DNA of 64,000 nucleotides from Linyphia triangularis (GCA_963978545.1 OZ021732.1:67222328-67286327); one strand, 5' to 3'; numbered from the stretch's first letter, positions 10,254 to 21,616 are shown. Notes: generated from the sequence alone by a model not told the origin. Translations and numbers: made by a program.

Positions 10254-11327
10254 GGTATTTTCCTAACCGCATCGTTTTCTCTGAGATTTGATGTTTTACC
10301 GGGTAATAGATACACGGTTTATTTACCACCTCGGAGATACTATGTCCATCTTTCAAGCGCTGACTATAATGCCACGTTCAAAGTCCATTAAATTTTGATA
10401 ACCTATCATTGTAGCAGCAGGAATGGATCTAAGTCAAATGAGTACACAATTGAAGACTATGCTGCACCAGAACGTGGTTCGTATATGATCTGGATAAGTA
10501 ACCTGATGCTCCGTTCAAGAAGACTAGAACTTATTACAAGTTTTATTCTAAAAAAACCTTAAATAATCTAGTACATGTTTTATATTTAATTTATGTATAA
10601 ACAATGTTTCTACTAGGTCTTGCTCTTTAAGAAATCCTTACTTTTAGTTTTCATTTATAAAAACCTTTAATAATTCTTATTTTTCTCTAATAGTAATTTA
10701 AAATTCCAGCTTATTTATTACAGCTAACTAGATTTGACTCATTTTCGATATTTTGTGGTATTAATAGTTTCAAATGTGTTGTTTATTTTTAAATAAGATA
10801 GTTTATGCTAATTATCATACAAAATCTTGTTCAGGTTTGATTTTTAATTCATGTATGCAAGTTAAGGTTAGTTCTTATGAAAAATATTAAAGGTGTTTAG
10901 TAGCTTCTTATTGTATGAAAAGTGTGGGAACCCTGATTAAAAACAATGTTTTTGTGTGCTAAATAAAGTAGACTTTCAAAAGTTTCATTTCTACCCTGCT
11001 CGTAATAAACATAAACATGAGCTATCTTTATCGGTATGTTTGTGGTATTATTGGTTGTCCCTCAGCTTTTTTTAATTATTCTTTATTAAGAATTCCCCTA
11101 TTTCAACATGAAAAACTTGCATTTAGTACAAATAACAGTAAAATGACTTCCTCTGAAGGTGACTTTAAATAATTTTTTTAAAAATATATTCTATTTTAAG
11201 CTACATGATACCATTGCATAATGAAAGGTTGCTGTAATATGATAAAAAATATAATCTGCAAAGTAATAAGTTGATTTAGTGCTCAGTTACAGACTTTTAA
11301 TCAACTAAATGTTTTAAAAAGCCGCTT

Positions 11328-11555
11328 CAGTACTTTTCCGTTAAAGGAGGCCATTGTGGCAAAATCCAAGTGTGGTACGGATTCTGCGCCAAGATAATTT
11401 TTGCCAATAAATGGCAGCAGCTGCCATTTTTTAATAAGTTAACTGCCTATGGTTGCCATGATTTGGCTTGGTTTTACGTAAAGAGTTCTTAACGCAGAAT
11501 CCGTACTGTACTTGGATATTTTTTGCCAATAGCACCCTTTAAGGGAAAAGTACTG
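11328..11555. mobile_element. Palindromic MITE, about 228 bp
   Basis: The left end CAGTACTTTTCCGTTAAAGG and the right end (other strand) CAGTACTTTTCCCTTAAAGG start near-complete inverted arms that also share GGTACGGATTCTGCG versus AGTACGGATTCTGCG. The short interior includes GGCAGCAGCTGCC. Non-coding. A target duplication is not clear. Confidence 0.7.
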
Positions 11556-12594
11556 TCTCTTCTGTATTAAAAATGTATGTTTATAATATATTACTTTTTT
11601 ACAAATATATTTAAACAGAATTTGTTTGATAGTATAATTTAGATACACATGTCCAACAGGGCAAAATATAATGGTATTCTGAAGCTGTGGTTTCCTTAAC
11701 ACAAGTTGTGGTGTAGAAAGTGGGATGCTAATTTTACCAACTGTATTGTTATTCATAAAATGTTTTGTAATTACATCTGTTCAGTTTGCTTTTTTGTAAT
11801 GAGCAATTAATAAAATATTTTGATTTTGTATTTTCATTTATAATGTGAAGCTGCTATTTAAATTTGAATATATATATATGAAATTGAGGGTGTCATGTGA
11901 CTCATTTTTATTGCATTTGAGATCTGATTAAATAAGTAAACAATGTTTTCCTGTTCAAGTATTCTGTGTGAAATATACAGGGCTATAAAAATAGTTTGCT
12001 AAAATATGAGAATTGTTGATCTGATCATAATTTTAATTATTTAAAAGGGTTATTGTTGGTAACAATAAATAAAAGTATTCAGTTTTTAAATAAATAGTAA
12101 TGCTTATTAGAAATATAATTTTTTTTAATTATATTTTCTACTTAATATGTGGATATTTTATTTGTTGAAAAAAAAATTACTTTAATATTGGTTGTTTCCA
12201 AATGGATATATTTTTAATTAATGCATGATTATACTACTTCATTGCCCTAGCTGAAGAACCCATGCAGTTATATCCTCATTGAATGTTGAAATGATAACTA
12301 TTTTTTATTTATAATACATTAAAATAATTTATATACAAAATATTATTTATAAAACTATATAATATATGAAAAAGTAATAATTTAAAACAAAAAAAATTAT
12401 TTAATACAAACAATATTTAATTTAAAAATATATATTCTATCCACAGCTATAACAAGCAGGGGGGGGGGGGAGGGGGGAAAACGCATTATTCAACATTTAA
12501 TGCACCTTTAAGTTGAGGACAGAAATCATAAATATTGATTCATCCTTAACTTCAAAATGCGGCACAAAAAATATAAAAGGGGGTTTAAACTATC

Positions 12595-12895
12595 ACCATA
12601 AAATGGTATAACAAAAACGCAAATATTGTTTCAACGTTTCACCATAAAATGGAGTAGCGAAAACACTAATTTTGGTGCAACCATGCACCATAAAATGGGG
12701 TAGCGAAAACGGGAATCTTGGTGCAACCATGCACCATAAAATGGAGTAGCGAAAACACTAATTTTGGTGCAACCATGCACCATAAAATGGGGTAGCGAAA
12801 ACGGGAATCTTGGTGCAACCATGCACCATAAAGTGGTGTAGCGAAAACGCGAATTTTGGTGCAACCTATCACCATAATATGGTGTCCGAGGTAGC
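12595..12895. repeat. 46-bp minisatellite, about six units
   Basis: ACCATAAAATGG starts at 12641, 12687, 12733, 12779, 12825 and 12871, exactly 46 bp apart. Two variants alternate (AACACTAATTTTGG and AACGGGAATCTTGG). The open frames here on the minus strand are a by-product of the repeat. It is subterminal in the CACTGTTAAAAA element. Confidence 0.95.
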
Positions 12896-13035
12896 ACCAT
12901 TATTTCGTGAAACTAAGCACCAAATGTTGGTGGCAGCTAAATGGGCACCAAATTTTGGTGCAGGGTGGAACCAAATTTTTAACAGTGTACTGTAAAAACT
13001 GTGCCATCATTGCCTCAGCGGAAAAATTCGTAACA

Positions 13036-15658
13036 ATATTTAGTTCAGGCAACAGTTGCCGGTTCTAGAGCAAGAGAAGTCATTGACAGTTTTCCACCAA
13101 GCGGTGAAAATTACTTTAAGGCTGTCGATTGCTTGAAAACTCGATTCGGTAAGGAAGATCTTTTGATTGAAGTGTATGTGAGAGAATTGTTAAAATTAAT
13201 CATATCTGTGCAAACCAAAGAACAACCATCTATCACTTATTTATATGATAAACTTGAATCGTATATGAGAGCACTTGAAACATTAGGTGTTACTACTGAT
13301 AAATGTGCCTCAATACTTTATCCAATGGTAGAGTCTTGTTTTCCACAAGATTTTTTAAAAGCTTGGAATCGAAGTGCAACCTCTCATTCTAAAACTGAAG
13401 CTAAAGAAAGATTAGACGATTTGATGAATTTTTTGAAAAGCGAGTTTGAAGGAGAAGAACGAATCACACTGGCTATGGCTGGATTCGGATTAACAAAGGA
13501 TCAAGGAGTAAAGCACAGTAAAAGGAGAGTTTGTGAAAATGCAAATAAGATACCAACCGCGTCATCTTTGCTGAGAACAGATGACAGAAGGTTACTTTGT
13601 GTATTTTGTGGAAAGTCTCACAAAAGTCATGAATGTAGGAATGCTCCTAACATGCCATATTATGAAAAGAGGGCTATTTTAATTAAGAAGAACTTGTGTT
13701 TCAAATGTTTACGTTCAAATCACCATGCCCGTTCATGTATGATGGTTCACATCAAATGTTCGAAATGCGGTCGAGGACATAATACAGTTATGTGTTATGG
13801 AAAGCGGGACAATTCCAATGTTACTAAAGGAGCATCCAATGAGGAAACAAGTAACCCAGTCTCTGACAATAATAGTAGTGTTTTATCAAACCAAACGGAT
13901 GAAATGGATGTTGTTCTTCAAACTCTGAACTTACGAATAGGCAACGGTAATAAAGAAATAGTAATAAGAGCAATGATTGATACTGGATCCCAGCGATCAT
14001 ATGCTACGCAAGAGATAATTGAAGCATTGAATATTGAGCCAACTAAAGAAGTTAAAGTTGTTCATACGCTCTTTGGTGGTAAGCAAACTGAAGAAGAAAC
14101 TCATAAAGGATATCTATTGAGCTTAAGCAATTTAGAAAATACGTTCAAGTGTCGAATTGAAGTATTAGACCAGAGGAAGATTTGTAATGAAATAGCACGA
14201 GTAGCATTTGGAGATTGGATTACTGAAATGGAACATCTGAATATTTACATCTCTTATAGAGAAGATAAACGTAGATGCACAGACAGCAAGATTCACTTGT
14301 TAATTGGAGCAGATGTAGCCGGAAAATTGTTAACAGGTAAACTACATCATTGTAAATCTGGACCTGTTGCTATTCATACGAAATTAGGATGGACTCTGAT
14401 GGGAAAGATTCCTCGAGCTCAAGCTAGAAGCGAGAACAGTGTGTTTTCTGTAACTTCGCTTCTCACTCACAATTTAGAAAGTATATGGAAATTAGATCTT
14501 ATAGGTATTTCAGAGTCTCTAATCGACAAAAGCGAAGAATTATTAAGAGAAGAAACTGTTGCTCACTTTCAACGAACCGTGAGAAGAGACTTTGAAGGAA
14601 GATATGAAGTTGCGTTGCCCTGGATACATGAAAAAGACAATCTGGCAAACAACAGAGACGTGGCAGAGAAAAGACTTTGCATAACGAAGAAGAAACTTGA
14701 AAATTCAGGCCACTCAAATGAGTATGGAGCTATTTTTCAAGATTGGTTGTCAAATGATATTATGGAGCGAGCACCCGAAGTTTCGAGTAAGGGAGTTCAT
14801 TACCTTCCACACAGAGCTGTCATAAAAGAGAAAAGTAAGAGCACTAAGATACGACCTGTATTTGATGCATCGGCAAAAAAGAAAGGGATGTTATCACTCA
14901 ACGATTGTTTGGAGAAAGGCCCGAATATGGTGGCAACTATTCCATCCTTGTTGATCAAATTCAGATTAAAAGCCGTAGCAGTAACATCGGACATAGAGAA
15001 AGCATTCCTCCAGATTGGTGTTCGTGAAACTGATCGAGATTTCTTACGATTTCTTTGGTATGATGAAGAACAGAATATAATAGAATATAGGCATAAGAGG
15101 GTTGTATTTGGAGTGACATCAAGTCCATTTCTTTTGAATGTGACATTGAATCATCATTTAGAAAACTCACCTGAAGAACTTCAAGAAACTGCACAGCACT
15201 TGAAATCATCTTTCTATGTAGACAATTGTATTGCTAGCTTCGATAACGTGGAAAAAATGGAGAAATTTGTCTTGGAATCTCGCGTTCTTTTATCAAGTGC
15301 TCAATTTAATTTAAGAGATTGGACTAGTAACGCACACTCCAGAGTTCTAGATCAAACAGACGTAGAAACAACTAACCTACTTAGACTGGTTTGGAACATC
15401 AATGACGATACTTTATCTTGTGCAGTTAAAGATTTTGATTGTGATGGAGTTCTGACTAAACGGAAAGTACTATCCGTATCTAGCAGCATATTTGATCCTA
15501 TTGGTTATACAAGTCCTGTGATGCTTATATGTAAAATAATTTTACAAAAAACGTGGACACTGAGACTATCTTGGGATACTGAGTTACCTGAAGATATTTC
15601 AAAGGACTTTATCAAAGCTACAAGAAATAAGAGTTCCAAGATGTCTTCTAAATACTAG
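13036..15658 (+). pseudogene. BEL gag C-terminus, protease and reverse transcriptase
   Basis: The frame continues BEL gag from the insertion site at 13036, with an internal ATG at 13133. Counting from 13133: residues about 156-221 are a BEL-type cysteine-rich nucleocapsid region (CVFCGKSHKSHEC, CFKCLRSNHHARSC, CSKCGRGHNTVMC). About 280-400 is an A17-type retropepsin with MIDTGSQRSYA and LLIGADV. RT starts near 560 (RPVFDASAKKKGMLSLNDCL), with TSDIEKAFLQI, VVFGVTSSPFLLN and a catalytic box SFYVDNCI (YVDN rather than the more common YVDD). TAG at 15656 ends the frame, and part of the RT-RNase H connector appears deleted between about 15630 and 15665. Confidence 0.93.
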
Positions 15659-15665
15659 AAAGAAA

Positions 15666-17533
15666 GTGATGCAATTACATGTGTTTTGTGATGCGTCTCA
15701 AAATGCATATGCAACCTGTATATTTTTGAGATCTGAAACTGAAGACCAAAGGGAATGTTCATTAATTCAAGCTCGTAGTCGAGTTGCCCCTTTAAAGAAG
15801 ATTTCAATTCCCAGATTAGAACTGCTATCTTGTCTCATAGGAGCCAGGCTAGCGCAAAAGGTTATTGTTGATCTTGGTTATGAAGATATGCCTATTATCT
15901 ACTGGTCAGACTCTGCAAATTGTTTGTATTGGATAAAACGGAATGGAAATTGGAGCACTTTTGTCATGAATAGAGTTCAGGAAATTAGAAGATTAACCAG
16001 CTCTGACAACTGGAGACATGTCGCTGGAGTTGCAAATCCAGCTGATCTACCATCTCGAGGTTGTTCTGCGGAGAAGTTACTCCAGTTGAAATGGTGGGAG
16101 GGACCTCAATGGTTGCGAAAATCGGAAGATGAATGGCCCACCTCAGATGCTTTTCCAAATATGGACATAATAACAGCGGAGAAAAGGAAGACGATTGTTG
16201 CTGCTACAAATACCAGCACAGAAAAATTCGAATTCTTCTCACGAATATCCTCATTCAAAAAGATCACCAGAGTCATGGCATGGATTATACGTTTTGTCAA
16301 AAATTGCAAGAGATCACATGAAAGGGTTGCCGGGGAACTGTTAGTAGATGAAGTGAAGTATGCAGAAACAGTTATTTGGAGACAAGTTCAGAAAGAGAGC
16401 TTTGAAGACGATCAAACCTTTAACTTCCAGACGTATTTGGACAGGGATGGTCTATTAAAAGTAAAATCAAGGATATCTATGAGAGAAGACCTCGAAGCTT
16501 TTAAATATCCAGTGCTTTTACCTTCGAAACATCAACTTGTAGAGAAACTTATTTTTGAAGTGCATGTTGGCAATTGCCACGCAGGAGTTCAAGTGATGAT
16601 GACAAAGTTACGAGAGCGTTTTTGGATAATTAAGAGTAGGAAAACAATTCGACAAGTTACAAGAAAGTGCATTAGATGTGCGAGGTTTACAGCAATTCCG
16701 TTAAATGTAGATGAAGCTCCTTTGCCTGAAGATCGTGTGCGAGAAGCTCATATTTTTGAAGTGATTGGAGTCGATTTATGTGGGCCCATGCATTTGAAGA
16801 ACCAAACCAAATGTTGGGCTGTCCTGTTCACTTGCGCAGTATACCGAGCTGTTCACATCGAATTAGTTACGTCTTTGACAACTGATAGTTTCATTTTAGC
16901 TCTAAGGAGGTTTATCTCAAGAAGAGGACGACCCTCAACTATTTACTCAGACAACGGAACGAATCTAGTGGGGACATCTAATGCATTTCAAGTTGTGAAT
17001 TGGGAAAAAATACAAGAAGTTGCTGCAATCAAAAAGATTCGATGGAAATTTAATCCACCGTCATCCCCTTGGTGGGGAGGCTTTTGGGAGAGGTTGATTG
17101 GAATGCTTAAAAGAATTCTTAGAAGAGTAATTGGCAATGCCTGTTTGCAACATGAAGAGCTATACACAGTTTTGTGTGAAGCAGAGAGTTTAGTCAACTC
17201 TAGACCATTGACTTATGTCTCTGAAGACGAAAGTGATTTAGTGGTGCTATCACCATCGATGTTCTTGAATGAAATCGAAGAAACTGGAATGGCAGACCTT
17301 GATGAAGTAGATGCTATGAGGCTGAATAGAAGATTCGCCTACAGACTAAATCTCAGAAAGGAGTTACGGAAACGTTTCAAAATTGAATATCTGGGGCAGT
17401 TGAGAGAACACTACAAGGTTAGAAAAGTTCAACAAGTGGAAGAGGGAGACATCGTTCTAGTAGGCGATACCAACATTAGAAAACAAAGTTGGCCTCTAGC
17501 TAGAATTTTGGAGCTGTATCCAGGGAAAGACTG
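15666..17533 (+). pseudogene. BEL RNase H and integrase
   Basis: This is a different frame from the preceding segment. It begins inside RNase H at LHVFCDASQNAYA, followed by RVAPLKKISIPRLELL and the Y-W-S-D-S motif (near residue 79). The integrase zinc-binding residues H300, H305, C335 and C338 are present. The catalytic D,D,E residues are D370 (VIGVDLCGP), D429 (YSDNGTN) and E475 (WWGGFWERL). The C-terminal domain ends with EGDIVLVGD and LARILELYPGKD. The frame stops at TGA 17532-17534 where GGA is expected. Conserved C-terminal text (KVRIAKVKTNSGTFLRP, RLYPLE) continues to about 17711, so this is a single nonsense change. Confidence 0.93.
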
Positions 17534-17780
17534 AAAGGTTCGAATTGCCAAAGTGAAAACGAATTCTGGAACATTTTTGCGACCGCTGCAACGACTATAC
17601 CCACTTGAAGTTCAGAAAACTGAACGATCTTCTTTTCAGGAAAGAGATTCACAACCTGGAACCATCGACGCAGCACGCAAAGATAACAACCTAAGAACAA
17701 GACGTGGATGACGTATAAGACTTCCAAATCGTTTGAACTTGTGAATAACTTTTATTTGACTTTTGAAGTATTTAAAAGAT

Positions 17781-17794
17781 CAAAGGTGGGAGAA
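17781..17794 (+). other. BEL polypurine tract
   Basis: CAAAGGTGGGAGAA lies immediately before the 3' LTR start (TGTCGG at 17795). Confidence 0.8.
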
Positions 17795-18113
17795 TGTCGG
17801 AAATAAACGAACATGTGAACTTATTTTTATTTTAATTACACCCAAGACCTTTAAGGTGTGACGTCATTTTCACAATGAATATAAATTTGTATAATTTCAG
17901 TTTTTAGTTTAGTTTAAATGGCAACGATGATTAATTTTCTGTTGTTCTTTTTTAACTCTTTTTAGAATAAGCCAGTTGCCTTTGTGAGAGTTGGATTAAT
18001 AGAAATGTCGAATATTAAACTAGTTAATTATTTTTCTTAATTGAGTCTAATCTTGATCTTGACAAAATAGACTACGACACAGAAGTAGTGAAAATTAGTC
18101 GGAATTTGCGACA
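17795..18113 (+). repeat. BEL 3' LTR
   Basis: 319 bp ending GCGACA, followed by target duplication GTCGT (18114-18118). About four mismatches with the 5' LTR. Confidence 0.95.
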
Positions 18114-18118
18114 GTCGT

Positions 18119-18354
18119 CGAAACTTGGAGCCGAAACTCTTTGAAGTTTAATGGCGTGAACCAATTCATGTAGATGGAAAAAGGGCTGTAAAACGTCCTT
18201 TGAAGAAAAAGGTCGTTTAACCACGTTTCGAGCGGAGACAGGGGATTTGAGAACCAATGTTTCCCCAAAGATGTTCACTTGTTGCTGAGGATCCGTGATA
18301 TGATTGTTTACATGCCACATAATAAGATTACTCTCCTCTTTGCTAGGAGATAAG
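18119..18354 (-). pseudogene. LINE ORF2, linker and reverse transcriptase start
   Basis: On the minus strand, after the DNA element ends at 18357, the LINE frame resumes with YLSPSKEESNLIMWHVNNHI. It runs through an F-S-S-K-D-V-L-Q-P-F-F segment to ELVHAIKLQRVSAPSFDD, which stands where LINE RT domains have the 'A-P-G-x-D-x-I' approach. It is cut by the BEL insertion and continues at 3065. The first glycine of A-P-G-x-D reads Ser. Confidence 0.8.
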
Positions 18355-18356
18355 TA

Positions 18357-20536
18357 CCGTAAAATGGGGTGAATAGGAACAGCGCACACTGGGGTATTTG
18401 CCTCTAAAAGCTGGCCAAAAGTCGATTTTTTCAAAATTCCTCCTAGACACTTGAATTTTTGCACATATGTACTTTATTAAATGTAGAACCTTACCCAGTA
18501 TCAATTTTTTTTAATCTGAGATCCCAAATGTCTTACCGATTAACCGAAAGTTAATATTTGCACGAAGTGTGTATTTCTCTTTACTATCACCAATGCAAGC
18601 ACAATATTTTAACAAGCCAAATTTTAAGCTTTTTGTTTCAATTTTAATTTCAACACGATATATGTGTCTCCTTAAGGTCTATAATTAAAGATTTTATCAC
18701 TTAAAATTTAAATTTATCTAAATTTAATGAGCAAATTAAATTTTGTTCAGTCACAAAACTCAGCTAATTTTTCTTGCAATATTTTATTTTCACGAGTGTT
18801 TTTGTTATACGATTGAGTCTTATTGAGTAGTGATTTTTATACCATTTTAAAGACCACATATTCTAGTTCCTTATACCTTAAAAACATTTTGCGGATTTTT
18901 GCGGATGCGGATATTACAAGCGTTGATGTAGATGATGTCATTTTGACGTACTCGCAGAAACTTCACTTATGTTTCCAATTTATCATTATTTATGATAATT
19001 TATAATGTAAATTAAGTATGCTAGTTGAATAATACCATATAAAATCGTAAAATAACTAATTTGATGAAAAAGTTTAAATGTACTGAATATTTTAGATAGT
19101 TTTTTGTTTACCACTGAAAAGCCTGCAAGGAAAGTTAAGATAGTAATGAAATTAAGCTCATAATGAGAATCAAATGATACATTTAAAGTAAGTTCACTTA
19201 TAAAGGGTTTGAATTCTTAAAAATATAAGTAAGAAAAAAATATATTGGTAAAAATTGATTTTTACCCTTCTCCTCTGAGAACACCGTTGCAGATGCTTTG
19301 ACTGAATAAATATGCAGGGTCAATTAGATCGCGCGAATACACTTATACTAAATTGTTTGCAGAAAGTTATAGAAACAATTTTATGAGAGAAAGTCATTAG
19401 AACTACTAACGAAATGTAGTAGATCCCAATCAACGAAATACAAACAAACAGTTCAAAATTCTAAAGAGCAGACATCAATATTTTTCAAAGTTCTCTGGTG
19501 CCTTTACGATTTCTTTGGAGAAAAACTGAGAAAAATGTCATTTTTAAAAACCTCACAACTCATCGCCTTGATACTTTTGATCAATTAGATTACAATTCAC
19601 TAAGAGTACCATAAATGTAACAAAACGCGAGGTAGATCACATTCAAACAAAAATTAGTTCACTCAAAAACACAAAAGATGAGGGAGATGTTGAAGTTAAA
19701 CATCTTTTGCTATGGTTGGTTCCATGTTGTTACTAACACAAAACCAACCATAAAGTGTTACATATGCAGTGCAACATCCAAAAACTAAAACGATTTAACA
19801 AAAACACATGAGATTGAAAAAAAGGCCCTTCAATTCAGATGATCTATTTTACATGTGCGTATTCGCTTGTTTTATAGCATACCCCATTTAACGCGCAAAC
19901 TGGCCAGTTAAAAGTAGCAACTTCGAACACTAGAAAATAAAAATAGAGTTAAGAAAAAAAAGAAGGAAAAAAAGGAGGAAAAAAAACCTGAAATAATCCC
20001 AGTGTTCGGAAGAAAGCTGCCGACCAAACGGTATAGTGGTTAGCGTGCTAGCTTCTAGACCGTGAGGTTGCGGGTTCGAGTCCCGTGCTAGGCATGGGTG
20101 TTTGTAAATGTATGTTGGCTTGTCAAATGACGAATGTTTCTGCGCATTATAGCCCTCGTGTTGCTGACGGCGCCAGATAATCTGAATACAACCAACCAAC
20201 CGTCATATTAAATGACTTTTTTATGATAATTTTGTGTTCCTATTCACTGCAATGCATTATTATTTGCTTTTTGCCACCCTGTAAACATTTAAATAAGATC
20301 AGACATAAATTGTAACGAGTGTTCCGATTCACCCCTTTCTGCGGGGTGAATCGGAACACAATGAAAAAATTCAAAATAAATTAAAGTCCTAGTTTTTACA
20401 AAAAAATTTGGGTTGATTCTCAAAGAAGAAGGTAAGACCCAAGTTTTTATGTCAAAAATATGTTCTTTAACGCTCTTATTACAACCGATTATTACTTTGA
20501 AAGTTGAAAAGTGTTCCGATTCACCCCATTTTACGG
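18357..20536. mobile_element. DNA element, CCGTAAAATGGGG ends, 2.18 kb
   Basis: Left end CCGTAAAATGGGGTGAATAG; right end, on the other strand, CCGTAAAATGGGGTGAATCG. TA flanks at 18355-18356 and 20537-20538. The right 350 bp, read on the minus strand, match the left 350 bp of 22437-23714, so the two are opposite-facing copies of one family. The interior is A+T-rich and non-coding except for a SINE at 20019-20200. A TA-flanked, TIR-bearing element suggests the Tc1/mariner/pogo group; no transposase is present. Confidence 0.88.
20019..20200 (+). mobile_element. tRNA-derived SINE, copy 1
   Basis: The head GCCGACCAAACGGTATAGTG is followed by an A-box-like GTGGTTAGCGTGC and a perfect B box, GGTTCGAGTCC (20073-20083). 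The body ends in GCGCCAGATAATCTG and an ACCAACCAACC tail. It shares about 180 bp with the copy at 21915-22096. The tRNA-related head starts like a tRNA with a CCGACC arm; the parent tRNA is not assigned. It lies in the 18357-20536 element. Confidence 0.85.
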
Positions 20537-20538
20537 TA

Positions 20539-20930
20539 ATTATTGATATTCTAAACAAAGTTGAATAACTGTTTGGGGCATTTAATGGATAGGAGTTTTT
20601 CTCCCCAAAAGGAGAGTTTTGTTTCAAGAACAATTTGCTTGAAACTGGATGTCTGCTTCTTAGCGTCCATCCAATCCTTTGGGCAGAGTGAGTGCCTGGC
20701 TCGCCTAAGAGCCTTGTCTTTTCGTAATTTGGCTCGGGGCCAGGCCCTATTCCACCATGATAAAAGACTGTTTTCTTTGCGAATACGCCAGTGAGTAGTA
20801 GTTGACTTAATAGAGTCAGAGATGTTTTTTTGTATGTTAGATGCCACTTTAGATAGCAAATTCTCCGACTCCAGGTCGGGAAGGTTTACAATAGGAAAGC
20901 TTTGCTCTATGCTAGCTGCAAAGGATGGTC
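20539..20930 (-). pseudogene. LINE ORF2, linker between endonuclease and RT
   Basis: The minus frame contains an S-W-W-N-R-A-W-x-R-A-K motif followed by a Lys/Arg-rich helix (KALRRARHSLCPKDWMDAKK), matching the 'PWWN-x-E-C' linker found between endonuclease and RT in jockey/CR1-type LINEs. A stop codon near 20568 and several frame changes show decay. It is cut at 20537 by the CCGTAAAATGGGG element and continues at 18354. Confidence 0.75.
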
Positions 20931-21616
20931 AATTAGTGAAAGATTTTTTGGACATTGAAGGAGGAATGCCTAGGTCCTAAAACTGACAGCAGATAGAAAA
21001 ATGATCACTAGATCCCTTCTCAGACACTGTGCCAAGTGAGCTCGAACAGAATAGATGGGGAAACAAATATCAAATCAAGAATATACTCCCAACGGAAGCA
21101 GAGGTTTCCTTTGTAATGATCCGGAGTTTAATAAGACGACATATTTGGAATCCATCCAGTCAGCCAATGCATTGCCGCTGGGGTTGGAAATAGAATCCCC
21201 GAACCTTTTATTCCGGACATTGAAATAGCCTGTAATAAAACAGGGATGACAAATACTAGAACTGAGTAAAGTTAAATCGGCAGAAGAAAAAATACCTGAA
21301 GAACGATGAACGTTGGTGATTTGAATAATCAGTCCTTTAAAGGCGATCTTGATAACCATAATTTCCATTGAGGGAGTACTAAGAAAGTTGGGCTGAAGTC
21401 ATTTTTAACTAGGTTGGCAAGTCCTCCGCCCCTCTCGTTATCCTTGCGAGGTTTATTAAAATATATATAATCCTTGATATGCAACAAAGAACTTGATTGA
21501 CTTATCCAAGTTTCTTTAAGGCAGATTTCATAGGGATTTAGATGTTGCACTAAAAATTGAAAGTTGATGAGATTAGCAGCGATGCTGCGACAGTTCCACG
21601 TAAGCAAAAAAGCCAT
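20931..21616 (-). pseudogene. LINE ORF2, APE-type endonuclease
   Basis: An ATG at 21616 begins MAFLLTWNCRSIAANLINFQ, the canonical N-terminal endonuclease strand with its catalytic Asn. Next comes an I-C-L-K-E-T-W motif, where the catalytic Glu of 'ETWL' is expected. N-V-H-R-S-S-G then leads to I-T-G-Y-F-N, the degenerate counterpart of the 'G-D-F-N' motif, with Asp replaced by Tyr. A frame change near 21370 separates the two halves. The start lies 49 bp after the ORF1 stop. Confidence 0.85.

Larger units (their letters stand above)
7564..12987. mobile_element. 5.4-kb TA-flanked DNA element, CACTGTTAAAAA ends
   Basis: The terminal inverted repeats CACTGTTAAAAAATT and (other strand) CACTGTTAAAAATTTGG are flanked by TA at 7562-7563 and 12988-12989. 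The uninterrupted LTR copy shows the empty TA site. Subterminal DNA at both ends is rich in GGTGCAAC and TTGGTGCA motifs in both orientations. A palindromic 203-bp MITE with the same ends and subterminal text lies at 27813-28015, so this is a real family. No intact transposase is visible. A Tc1-like relic (9520-10253) and two fold-back elements lie inside, probably as later insertions. The rest (10480-12590) is A+T-rich with no recognisable gene. Confidence 0.88.
4070..13035 (+). mobile_element. Gypsy-type LTR element (internal deletion) inserted in BEL gag
   Basis: The 5' LTR is 4070-4549. The 3' LTR starts at 7146 and ends at 13035 but is itself split by a DNA element at 7564-12987. LTR ends are TGTTGCAC...GTAACA. 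A 4-bp duplication, ATAT, flanks the element (4066-4069 and 13036-13039), and the BEL gag frame continues across it. Between the LTRs only gag, protease and the C-terminal part of integrase remain. RT, RNase H and the integrase core are deleted around 6500-6640. It is therefore non-autonomous and younger than the BEL copy it interrupts. Confidence 0.93.
7146..13035 (+). repeat. Gypsy 3' LTR, split by a DNA element
   Basis: LTR sequence runs 7146-7563 and resumes at 12990-13035. The break is at a TA in ATTTTTATACTG, which is unbroken in the 5' LTR (near 4498-4505). It retains TATATAAAAG at 7353-7362, which the 5' LTR has lost. Confidence 0.92.
3066..18113 (+). mobile_element. BEL/Pao LTR retrotransposon carrying a nested gypsy
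   Basis: Two 319-bp LTRs (3066-3384 and 17795-18113) begin TGTCGGAAATAAACG and end in CA (mutated to TA in the 5' copy). A 5-bp target duplication, GTCGT, flanks the element (3061-3065 and 18114-18118). Between the LTRs lie gag, aspartic protease, reverse transcriptase, RNase H and integrase in the BEL/Pao order. Excluding the gypsy insertion at 4070-13035 the element is about 6 kb, a normal BEL length. By eye the LTRs differ at only about four of 319 positions, so insertion was recent. The reading frame has at least three lesions (3788, about 15630-15665, 17532). Confidence 0.95.

Noticed and set aside
12631..12900. Repetitive 89- and 69-residue minus-strand proteins
   Set aside because: Translation of the 46-bp minisatellite in two frames.
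20019..20095. A functional tRNA gene
   Set aside because: A and B boxes are good, but the arms do not pair as a mature tRNA and the unit recurs with a SINE body and tail.
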